NCBI GenBank assembly: GCA_014898415.1
Contig: RCTD01000040.1
Location: 159,284 to 223,283 of the forward strand
Direction: 5' to 3'
From: Stromatinia cepivora
Lineage: Eukaryota > Ascomycota > Leotiomycetes > Helotiales > Sclerotiniaceae
DNA length: 64,000 nucleotides
The translations under genes and the position numbers were made by a program. Positions within the stretch are counted from its first letter, which is position 1, and each line of letters begins with the position of its first letter. The notes beneath the pieces were generated by a model. The model saw only the letters and a program-made list of their open reading frames with translations, ran no database searches and was not told the DNA's origin. Below, piece by piece: positions 11,530 to 22,312 of the stretch.

Positions 11530-11855
11530 TGTTATAATTAATCCTAACAATAATTCAAATGATTAAGCTTATTGTTATATGATCTAATATTGTTTTATCT
11601 AGAATTATTTAATTATAGGTAGTGGGATATAATAGGAGACGATAGGATGTTTAATATAAAGATCTATATAATTATGATGAATTTCTTTTGTATAGAGTTT
11701 TGTATTCAAGATTAATCATTTAGTATATTCTATTATTAATTACGAATTGTATATTATTCTTATCTTTACTTAAATTCTTATTTGACGTTTAGTTATAAAT
11801 CTATTTCGAGAGTCTAAAGCACTTCCACGTGATCTAGACGGCAAACCTCGTAATA
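11530..11855 (+). repeat. Gyp1 3' LTR (326 bp)
   Basis: Same length and same ends as the 5' LTR, allowing for TG/TA and CA/TA changes. It is followed by ct and then the inverted LTR. Confidence 0.9.
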
Positions 11856-11857
11856 CT

Positions 11858-12163
11858 AGATCATATGGAAGTGCTTTAGGCTTTCGAGGTAGGTTTATAA
11901 TTAGGCGTTAAGTAGGGATTTAAGTAAAGATAAGAATGATATACAATTTGTAACTAATAACAAAATATATTAAATAATTGATCTTAAGTATGAAGTTCTA
12001 TATAAAGGAAATTAATTATAATTATATAGACCTTTGTATTAAATATCCTATCGCCTTTTATTATATCCTATTACCTATAATTGAGTAATTCTAGGTAGAA
12101 CAATATTGAGTCATGTGATAATGAGCTTAATCACCTGAGTAGCTGTTAGGATTGGTCGTAACA
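11858..12163 (-). repeat. Inverted, 20-bp-truncated Gyp1 LTR
   Basis: Reverse complement of the Gyp1 LTR, lacking exactly the last 20 bp of the LTR (306 of 326 bp). It ends GTCGTAACA and is followed by GAATA, the same 5 bp that precede the 5' LTR at 3938-3942. With 11530-11835 it forms a 300-bp-armed inverted repeat with a spacer of about 22 bp. It keeps more C/G than the 3' LTR. Confidence 0.85.
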
Positions 12164-12293
12164 GAATAATAGTGAGTTATTTTGTAATAGTTGAAGTTCT
12201 TTCGAATAAATAATTTCGAATATAATACATATATATATTTGAGTATTTGTATATAGTTCTTTTATAATATTTATATATATATATATAAGATAT

Positions 12294-12610
12294 GTAGTAT
12301 ATAATTGATGTGTATTAAGTGATATGTTTGAAAAGAAGAATGACTTCGATATTATATATAGTATTCGATATTATATTGATATATAATGATAATAATTTTG
12401 ATGATATTCGATATAATATTGATATTTAATGATGTATGATATATATATATATAGAATATATAGTATATAATTGATGTTTATTAAATGAGATATTTGAATA
12501 GGGGAGTAACTTCGATATTATATATAGTATTCGATATTATATTGATATATAATAGTAGATTTGATGATATTCAATATGATATCGATGTGTGATGATATAT
12601 GATAATGATT
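12294..12610. repeat. Two-copy tandem repeat (about 170 bp units)
   Basis: The segment beginning gtagtataattgatg and containing cttcgatattatatatagta is repeated in direct orientation (about 12294-12440 and 12466-12610), with scattered transitions. No coding potential. The rest of 12169-12690 is AT-rich sequence of unknown origin. Confidence 0.7.
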
Positions 12611-12689
12611 AGGGTTTGTATCGATTTTAAATGGTAAAAAGTTTTGATTATATAATTGTTTTTTTTTTCGTAGTCATAATTATTTTACA

Positions 12690-13485
12690 GTTTTCCAAGT
12701 TTTATAATCTATTAAAGGTTATATGCTTGAAAATAATAAACTTTATAATTTGGAAATAATGGTTTGAAGATTATAATAAAATAAACAATTATGAAATTAT
12801 AATAATAATATATAGTTATATAAAGATATTATATTATATATAATTAATAATACTGAATAATATTCAGATTCAGATTCTTAATCTTTAATATTGAAGGTAT
12901 AACCTCTCTATATACCCTTTTCGAATTCTTTTATATATCAATATTTTATTCTTATTTGTCGATTTGAATAAAGATTCATCATTTCAATTATCTTAATTAA
13001 TATTATAAAGGTTCCTCATTCGAATACCTTTAGTATTCAACTAATTAGGTTTCTTTATTTGAATACCTCTATATCAATGATTTCGATTATAATACGAACA
13101 ATATCATATAATCATAATACAAATTATATGTTTATAGTATTAATAGTATTATATAAATTCGAATATAATATTTGAAGATTCATAATGATTTATGAATTTT
13201 ATATTAAAGAGTATAAAGATAATTGAAATAATGAACCTTTATTCAAATTAACGAATAAGAATAAAACATTGATATATAAAAGAATTTAGAAGAGATATAT
13301 AGGAAGATTATATTCTCAATATTGAAGGTTAAGAATCTGTATTCTAATATTAATACAATATCACTATACCATTCAACTTTTACTATTATAACTTGATATT
13401 TGCTTATTCCATTATAGTCTCCGAGCTACTACTTCTCAATTATAAGGTTTATCATCTTTAAATACATGACCTCTAATAAATTATA
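12690..13485. repeat. Fold-back sequence with about 300-400-bp inverted arms
   Basis: The sequence from about 12690 rightwards is the reverse complement of that from about 13485 leftwards, including the ctcaatattgaaggttaag segment (13314-13332) and the attccattatagtctccgag segment. The arms diverge only in a central loop near 13000-13220. One arm unit recurs alone at 48570-48736. The structure could be two inverted solo LTRs of one family or a fold-back DNA element. No TSD was found and no coding sequence is present. Confidence 0.75.
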
Positions 13486-13696
13486 TATAAATAAATTTTA
13501 AAAATCATAATTTTTACCTTTTTATAATATTTATTCAAAAGTTATATCAATTTAAAATTGAAGATTTTCAAAATTTTGAGTATCTAGTATTTTTCTCATT
13601 TAATTTCGAAACAAAAATAAATAAAAATATTTTATTCAAATTTCGATAAATTCTAATTGATTAACTTTATATATATACAAAATTCTATAAAATATT

Positions 13697-14006
13697 TATC
13701 ACGGGATAGTATGACTACAGAGCACTTTCAGGGATCGGGGAATAGATGGTATATGTAATTGATAGAGTAAAAGAATTAAATGATTTGCCCTTAATTATAT
13801 GAATTAAGAGTTGTATATATAGAACAAATGAATAATTATTGAGTCAATATATACTTTAATTAGATTAGATCTTTGTTTATTAATATATTAGAATCATCTT
13901 ATCAATCGAAAAGATTGGTAAGAATTAAAAAATCTTTTATTTTGATTGAAAAGTATATACTTTGATCTTTTGTAAAATATAAAGGATTATAAAGCTTTTT
14001 GTAATA
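13697..14006. repeat. Cop1 left LTR (310 bp)
   Basis: Starts TATCACGGGATAG (TGTCAC with one transition) and ends TTTTTGTAATA (CCGTGACA in the other copy). Aligns end to end with 27347-27656. Confidence 0.85.
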
Positions 14007-16558
14007 TATTTCTTAAATTGAAAGACGATTTGAAATAAATAGAAAGATATAGAAAATAATAATTCATTTAATTTATGAAAGAATATATAAAGCAATTATA
14101 AGTAGATATCAATAAAGAAATGATGTAATATATAAATCTGAAATGATTTTGATACTTTTGGAATAAGAAAGAATTTGATTGTATATAAACTACAAATTTC
14201 TTTTAATCTTCGGCTTGTTATCTATAATATTCTTCGAAATCAAGATTTTGAATAATAAAAAGAAAGTTTTTTATTGAGAGAATATAAAAGAATAATCGAT
14301 TTTGTAATATAGCAATTGAGAATATATATAATTATTAGACTACAATATATTGATTACAATAATAAAATAAAATGAATGAATTTTTAAAGGTATATAAATT
14401 CTTTTTTTTGTATTTTTATTTTTGTTTTAATCAAGTTTTTATTGATCATTATTATATTTAAGATTTCGGGGTCTAAAAAGGCTAAATAAATGAATTTTAA
14501 TTATATTAAACAAATAATGATTGAGAAGAAAGTTTTGAAAGAATCGAATATAAAAGAAGATCCCAATATTCTTTCGAAGAATCAATAAATCGAATAAAAA
14601 GAATTAATAAATTCAATACAAATAATAAACCAAAATATCGATCTTTAAAAGTATATCTTAATTAAATCTATTCCTAAAATGATATATAATTATTTATTTC
14701 AGAAATTGTTTCTTTTTATCAAAAGAACTGTTATTTATTGTAATCAATTGTTTATTATAAATTCAAATAATAATTTAAAGGTAGGTTTCGTTTTTGAATT
14801 TTATTATATAATTGAAAGGTTTTATTAATTCTATATTTGTAATTGTTTAGATAAGGATCGTTCAATAAAAAAAATAAAAAAGAAAGATTTTCTTTGTTTA
14901 ATAATGATAATCTATTTGATTTTTCAGTACCAGGTTTTTCGAATAATAAACCAGATAAAGAAGAAAAAGAAAAAAAAATATCGAAAATTATTAGCTCTTT
15001 AATTAAAATAAGGGATAAAGAGAGTTATAGGGAAAAGAATAATCATTTATATATTCGATATATAAAGTCGTTGATTATTAAAAGATATAATTTCTATGAC
15101 GAATACTTTATTAATTCTTCTAAACCGAATAATCATTGATATTAGAATTATAATATTTATCTGTATACTTCTTTATCAGCTTTCCTTCATTTTTTAATAA
15201 ATTATTATATTATCGTTTATCGGCAAAATTCGAAAATAAATTTTTTATTCATCTCCCATCTTTATAATATATTGATTATTAATTATATAATCCAAATAAG
15301 AATATAGAATTGTAATAAAGATAATATTGAAGATTCAAAAGAAAAAAGAAATTATTCTTTTATTTCTATATTATCGTTTTCTTTCTTTTTGTTATATTAT
15401 TTATTAAAGTCTTCAAAAGACCAAATAGAAAAAGTATATTGTAATTTCGGAGAATGATAATAAAGATAAAAAAGAAAAAGTAGTGAAGAAGAAAAGAAGA
15501 AAGAAATAGGTAGTATATTCAAAGAAAAGAAAAAGGAGGGATAATTCTTTGGCTTTTATAGTATTGATAATATTAATAACTTTAATTGTTCTAATTGTTT
15601 TTCGTTTATTGATTATTATAGATAATCTTGAAACTTTTTTATTTGAACTTCAAATTATTGAATTTAGAAAGAAGTTTATTCTTTTTCGAAAATAGGAAAA
15701 TGAAAGTAAAGAAATAATTGGTTTTGATTGTTTTTTATTTCTTAATGAATATAAAATATACAAATTGAAATATATTATAGAAAAATATAATAATCTGGGA
15801 TATTAAATAGGATTCATTTTATTCATATTAAAGAGAAAAATTATAAACTCTAGATTATTGTTATTCAAATTCTATAATCCAGATTATCGTTATTCAAATT
15901 TTATAATTCTATTATTTATATTTTATAAATTAAAAAGAGATCAAAAATATTCGAACTTTTATTTTGTAAGATTCTTAATAAACCCATCAATAATTATATC
16001 AATAATTGATAAATAAATTATATAAAAGTTTTCTTTTGAAAATTCTTAATATAATTATATATTTTGGATATCGATATAATATAGTTTTATAATAATGTAT
16101 TCGTTTTCATTGATTATCAATTTAATCGTTCGCTAATTATCATAAAAGATTATTATAAATTCTTTTATTATTAAATCAATCTTTTTTAAAAAATATAGAA
16201 TTACTATAATTTCTTTTGATATATATTCGATTCCGAGAAACTTTATTTTGATAATTAAAATGATTATAATATTTTATTTAGACATTTTCTATAAAATTCA
16301 ATTATTGAAAAAGGATATAATATATTTTTGGGATGATTAATAAATATCTGGATCATCTATAAAAGAAATTTCTAAGAAAACGAAAAGTTATAATATTTGA
16401 TTATTATTATATTAAATTATAAAATATTTTATATTTTATAAATATTATAAATAATGATCAATAGCTTTTATATAATCGCTTAATAGATTGATCAAATAAT
16501 GATTTAATTGTAAAATAATGAATAATATATTTATTTTTATAATAATTATAATATATAA
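14007..16558. other. Cop1 internal sequence, 3' part (minus orientation), no readable domains
   Basis: AT-rich throughout. The open stretch at 14894-15139 (plus) matches nothing I know and is probably a shadow. If Cop1 reads on the minus strand this should be the polymerase end, but stops prevent a confident reading. Confidence 0.45.
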
Positions 16559-16728
16559 TGTTATGTATACGTATAATATGATCGATTCGAGCTCTAATCG
16601 GAATGCAGCATTCCCTGAATAGATTAAGGGAGCTTTCGGCTTGTATATATATAATTATATAATTCTATTTTTCGATCTGTAGCTTTTAATTCTAAAAGAT
16701 ATTCAAGTTATTCGGCCGTTGTGTCATA
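16559..16728. repeat. Solo LTR of the TRG2 (D) family
   Basis: 170-bp copy of the TRG2 LTR (TGTTATGTATACG to GGCCGTTGTGTCATA) flanked by TATAA on both sides (16554-16558, 16729-16733). No internal sequence is attached, as expected for an LTR-LTR recombination product. It retains gattcgagctc and ttcggccgttgtg. Confidence 0.9.
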
Positions 16729-17685
16729 TATAATATTTGTTAACTTTTGGTGCAGGAAGTAGTAGTATTATTGATTATATAGGTTGAACTAAAGATCTAT
16801 AATTTTAATAGAAGTAGAATTGAGGTTATCCCCAAATATGGTCTATGCACTATTGTGATCACATAACCTCAATTCTAATCCTATGATGACCTCATTTCCA
16901 ATACTCCTTTATTGAAGATATCCTATTCGATCTTTTTAAACTACTAATTCTAACATTTTCTTGAACTTTTCGAAAGCAATCCTTATGTAAAGCTTCGTCA
17001 TTCCATCAGCAATTATATTATATATATTGATATAATTAGTGGCGATTTTCTCCTTTTCTATTAAATCCCTGATGAAATAATAATTGATATCTATATATTT
17101 GAATTGTTTATATAAATATAGATTCTTGATTAAAACTAAAATGCCTTGATTATTATTAAGTATCTAAATTATATCTTTATTCTTTCCAATATAATTTAAT
17201 CTAAATAGATCTTTGAATATTTATACAATTTATCTCTTTTATTTAATAAACATTGTTATTACAATATATTCTGATTCTGTATTAAAAATAGTCATAAATA
17301 TTTGTTTCTTGTTAATCTATAATATAAGGTTTTTATAGAATATCATAACTCCCCTTAAAACATTTTTCCGATTATATTTGTCATTAATCTAATCTATATT
17401 TATATATACCTTTATTGTATTATCAAATATATTATATTCTTTATAGATATCAGATTGTACTCCTTTTAACCCGAATTATAGCTTTTGTTTGATTATTGAT
17501 CATAAATATCATATCAAATTCTTTAAAGCTATAATATAATATTTTATTGGTTTTACTATAAATTATAAAAGTCTTCCAATTGAGAATGTTATATCTGATC
17601 AAATATATACTATTGAATAAATCATATTTCCTATTCGTTGTTGATATTTGTTCATATCTATTAGTTCATTATTATCGATTACTAG

Positions 17686-18960
17686 CTAGAAATGAGTATA
17701 ATCCATTATTAATAGTTTCTTGGCTTGATATTGTTTATATATAATACTATATTTGATTAATATAATATCGAGATATTCTTTTTGGTTTATAATTAATGTA
17801 TATATTTTTTTATTACAAATAATCCTAATACCTAGGATCTTATTAATCTCCCCTAGATTCTTGGTATTAAAACAGATTGATAGCTTTTTATCGAACCAAA
17901 TGATTTGCGATAATATATACAATGCAATAATGATATCGTCGATATATACCAATAATATTATATTACAATCTTTAGATATATACAAATATAGATCTACCAA
18001 ATTTTGTACAAAGTTTATATCTAAAAGCTCTTTCTTCAATAGTAAACTCCAATTCCTTTCAGTTTATTTCAAACTATATAAATTTCATAAGATTCGTAAT
18101 ATATATCCCTTTTCGATTTTGATACCTTAAAATAATTCGAAATAAATCTCTTTCTTCAAATATGATTTAGTAAAGATGTTTTTGATATCGAAATATAAAT
18201 ATTCCAAATTTTCCTTTACAATAATAATCAGGAATAATCTAAGTATATTTAGCTTTATTATTGATACAAATATTTCGTTGTAATCTTTTTCTAATACTTA
18301 ATTGAATCTTTGAATTATTAATCTTATTTTGAATCATTCTACCTTATTATCCTTTGTCTTAATTATAAATATCTATTTCATCGAAACCAGATTATTTCTT
18401 TCAGGGAATATATATTCTTCCCAAATATCATTTTGAATCAAAAATATGATTTCCTTTTGGATAACTTTCTTCTATTTTTCAGAATATTCTCGATCCGATA
18501 TTGTTTCCTTATAAATTCTTAATATTTTGATTCCCAAAACTTTTTTGACTGGATATATTATATCTTTTATATTATTTATATCTATTAACGAAATTATAAA
18601 ATCTGAAACAATCTTATTTTTGATATAAAAGTCCATCTTATAAATAATTGGGATTGTAATTATAATATATTCTACATTTTCTTGAATTTTGATTTATATA
18701 GATATTGCAATCAATACTTTTATAATCTTGCTTTTCTATTCTCCTTCAAGATTTTGTTTTATATCTCTTTTCTGTTTTCATATTAGATATCTTAAAGGTT
18801 CATCTTCAAGATCTATTATATTCTTTTGTTCAATCTTAAATGATTATAGATTTACTTCGTTTTCTAATCCTATTGAAATAGATTTGTCAGCAAAATTTAA
18901 GATAATTTTAAATTTTGCTTTTAATACAGATTCAGAATCTGCAGAAGTTGATTCTTAGAT
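17686..18960 (-). pseudogene. Cop2a reverse transcriptase relic
   Basis: The longest open part (18039 to 17686) reads VDLYLYISKDCNIILLVYI then DDIIIAL, the Copia catalytic YVDDI box (Val to Ile), followed by FNTKNLGEINKILGIRI. The latter matches the conserved K..DLG....LGI.I segment. The catalytic Asp pair is intact in this copy. Upstream pieces to about 18960 continue the domain with stops. Confidence 0.85.
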
Positions 18961-19960
18961 TGGAATCTCTGGAATAATGGATTCGATATTTGAAGTATTC
19001 TTGGAAAAAGATTCTTGATTTATTTTCTGGATATTGCTATCTTCATCTTCATTATATATTGATATTGATATATTTAATTTATCTGATTTCAACTCGATAA
19101 TTGGAGTACTTAATATAATCATTAAATTCAATATAATATCTATTAAAGAGAACATTTGAAATAAAGGTAATACAAATATCGCATTTGATATTGAAGATAA
19201 AGAAGATACTTTATTTGCTATTGATTTACCATGAAATCTTTGATCTAATTTTATATTCTTAATTCCTTATAGACCTGATTCATAATTTCTTAATTTAAAA
19301 TCCAAATCTCCTTTTCGATAAAATTCATTTATAATTACTTTATTTAATCGAAATATATAATTTAACTTTGGAAAATATATTTTGATATATTTATTCATAA
19401 CTTTTGAGTATTCTAGGAATACACCGATTTTCGAAATATCCTACAACTTATCATATTTTTATCCTTTCGAAATAGTTTTGGAATTAATATAAACATAACA
19501 TTTGCTCCTCCAAACTTTGTATATCTTTATATCTAATATTATATCTATAAAAGTTTCTATAAGGAATCGATCTATTCCGTTTATATCAGGATCAATATTA
19601 ATACGATTTCTAATATAAATATCATACTTTACAATTTCATCCCAAAACTCTAATAGTAATTCAATTTCTTTTAGTATTACTTTTATATTTATTTCTGTAA
19701 TCTTTATATTCCGTTTTACAGATTTATTTTGATATAAAAAAACAATTGTTGTAACTTCGAATTATATACCTAATGATTATTTACAAATAACTTATAGAAA
19801 TTCCAATATATTATTAATCCTGATTACAATAATCTTTTCTTTAATAGCTAATTCCATTTCCTTTTTTTAAATTTTCAATATTTAAATTGTATCGTCTTTT
19901 TGTTTAAGTAATATAATCCAATTTATTTTTGTATAATTATCGATGATCAATATGAAATAA

Positions 19961-20032
19961 TGTCACGGGAAATGATTACTATATCAACCCAATTAACCAT
20001 TCGTCAAGAGTGGCGTCACTTTTGGTGTGACA
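19961..20032. mobile_element. 72-bp insertion with LTR-like ends inside Cop2a
   Basis: TGTCACGGGA to GGTGTGACA, flanked by AATAA (19956-19960 and 20033-20037). The homologous place in Cop2b (around 39478-39485) reads gaaataacgattccc with a single AATAA, so this is a genuine insertion with an empty-site control. The first ten bases equal the Cop1 LTR start and the last six equal its end. It is GC-richer and keeps CpA/TpG unlike its surroundings. Confidence 0.85.
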
Positions 20033-20438
20033 AATAACGATTCCCTCAAATTGATTTTGGGAATGGTTTTGTAATATCGAAATATATAAATTCGAATCTC
20101 TTTGATTTATACAGACTTAATTGTTTCGGAATACAATTAATTATTTTAATAAATATATACACTTTATAAATATCTAATTCAATTAAGATCTTTATTAATT
20201 TAATTATATTGAATACCTTATATAGATTCTTGATCTTATCTAAACTTAGATGATTAAATCTTCGATATTATAATAGATATCTTTTTTTCTCCTTGAATAT
20301 TAATTCATTATTGATATCTTTGATACTATCGATTATCTTTGAAGAAAAGCCTTTTTCCTAATCATTTTGATATACATTCGAATAAAAAACTGTATCCTTG
20401 TATCCTTTAGTTATATATGAAACCATATACATTCTATC

Positions 20439-21740
20439 TTATATTCTAATACGGATGATTTTCTTATTATCCTTCTTGAAATATATATAATAAAAGTTGA
20501 ATTCCCTTTGCAGCCCTATTTCGCAAATCCTTTTTCCTAATAACAAGTTTATTTCTAGCCTTGATATGTATAATATATTTAAAAGTAACATCTTAGAACC
20601 ATTTTCGTATATTATATCCACTAAACCCCAATAGCAATAATACATCATTCCCCTATCAACTTTTATCCTTTGTTTGATAATAAAGTTTATTGATCTAAAT
20701 AATAAAGATTAATCAGATATATATAAAGAAATACCTATATTGATATATTATTTATTAGAGAAAGCTTTATTAATGATTTCCTTTGTCAAATTATAATCTT
20801 TTTTTATTATATTCTCAATATCGGAGTTTGATTTAGGAATATTATTAACAAAATATACTTGATCTTTTTTGTTGAAATAGATCTTTTTCAGATTCGATAA
20901 TCTTTTTCTTTTTTGATAATAAAAGTAATTATAAAGGAGTTTATTAGTTTGTATTAAATATAAACAATCTTGTATATAATAACCTTCTTTTTGATATAAA
21001 TCGTAAATATTGTTTGAAATCTCGAAATTTGATTTTTGATATCGAGAAATATATCTAAATCCTTTTGCAATTTATACTCGCTTTGATTTATCTTTAAAAC
21101 GAAATTCCTTAATCTACAAATACTTGATTTTATCATCGATATTAAGGTTAATTTGGATATCCAATATATCTATTATTCTTTGATAATTGATTGAAAGATT
21201 ATATATTAAAACCAAGAACAAAATAATATCTTGATATATTGATCAATAGCTTTTATCTATAATCCCTAATTTCCTTTTATACTCTTTCAATTTGTTCCAG
21301 ATTTTGATAATAATTATATCAGAATAAATATCGGATTGAAATTTGAAGTTCTGGATTATCGTTATATATATATTGATTATAATTATATTAACTCTGATAT
21401 ATTTTGATTTAAAATATCTCCAAAATATATATACTATTGAATATTCATTAATAAAGATTTCATTATTATCATTAAATGTTATACAAATATACGATAATAT
21501 ATTCGTTTTGTTTTTTAAGTATTCCGATTTCAATTCGATATTGTAATATATATGATTATTGATTTTATAGGCAAATGCTATATTGGGTTCTGTAATCTGT
21601 ATATATTCGTTTAATATTTGATTAATTATATAAAATCATCTTTTCCCTTTTAATTATATCTTCATTTGTTTGAACCATTATTTATGATTGTTTTGATCAA
21701 ATTTCGAAGGATTGTTTGATTCCGATATTATAAAGGTTTT
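20439..21740 (-). pseudogene. Cop2a gag and protease/pre-integrase relic
   Basis: The piece at 21533 to 21243 begins MKSEYLKNKTNILSYICITF and contains IWNKLKEYKRKLGI, like Copia gag helices. The piece at 20648 to 20439 contains LLNILYISRLEINLLLGKR, the stretch after the Copia protease (NVLY.P....NLLS). Frames are broken between them. Confidence 0.65.
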
Positions 21741-22312
21741 TTATTGTTTAATAGATATCGAAGATAGTCTTCAGGTTTTTAAAACAGTCTTAAAAATGTA
21801 CAGCAAATAAGTTCAGGATAATAAAGAAATATAAAAATAAAGAAATATAAAAATAAAACAATAAAAAAATTCGTAAAATCATATTGTAATATGTTTTCTT
21901 ATAACTATGCGAACTTGCTCTTCGCTTCTGCTATAATTCTGTATCGATATTGTACAGATTGCTCTCCGTTCTGGCCTATAATATTATAAGTTATAAACTA
22001 TATTATCGTATTTCAACTCTATTTCAATGATACTATATAAAAACTTTGATTTTCATTCTATTTCATTTTTATTAATTATATTAATCTTTTCTCGATTTGC
22101 TTTGCTTTCTAATCACTATTATACAACCGGATTTCATAACCTATTAACTTTTGATACAAGAAATAATAATATTATTGATTATATAGATTGAACTAAGGAT
22201 CTATAATTTTAATAGGAGTAGAATTGAGATTATCCCCAAATATGATCTGTGCACCATTGTGATCACGTGACCTCAATTCTAATCCTATGATGGCCTCATT
22301 TCCAACAATATT

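Larger units (their letters stand above)
3943..12163 (+). mobile_element. Gyp1: RIP-degraded chromodomain Gypsy retrotransposon with inverted terminal LTR
   Basis: A direct LTR pair (3943-4268 and 11530-11855, both exactly 326 bp) encloses gag, protease, reverse transcriptase, RNase H, integrase and chromodomain relics in Ty3/Gypsy order on the plus strand. A third, inverted LTR copy (11858-12163, 306 bp) follows the 3' LTR after 2 bp. The 5-bp duplication GAATA lies outside the whole block (3938-3942 and 12164-12168), not around the direct pair. Stop codons occur throughout every coding region. Element TRG1 is nested between the RNase H and integrase parts. The chromodomain places it among chromoviruses, which can target heterochromatin (established for the group). 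Confidence 0.9.
16738..22307 (-). mobile_element. Cop2a: Copia retrotransposon (5,570 bp) nested in Cop1
   Basis: Direct 166-bp LTRs (16738-16903, 22142-22307) with ATATT duplications (16733-16737, 22308-22312). On the coding (minus) strand the LTR starts TGTTGGAAATGAGGCC, typical of Copia elements. Relics follow in Copia order on the minus strand: gag (21.7-20.7 kb), protease to integrase (20.65-19.3 kb), reverse transcriptase (18.8-17.7 kb) and RNase H (17.5-16.9 kb). A 72-bp insertion at 19961-20032 is absent from sister copy Cop2b. It has many stops and is inactive. Confidence 0.9.

Noticed and set aside
17753..18130. Hydrophobic plus-strand ORFs in the Copia copies (also 18689-18958, 38213-38482)
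   Set aside because: They are antisense shadows of the reverse transcriptase relic and arise from the A/T-rich codons; the same shadows recur in both copies at the same places.
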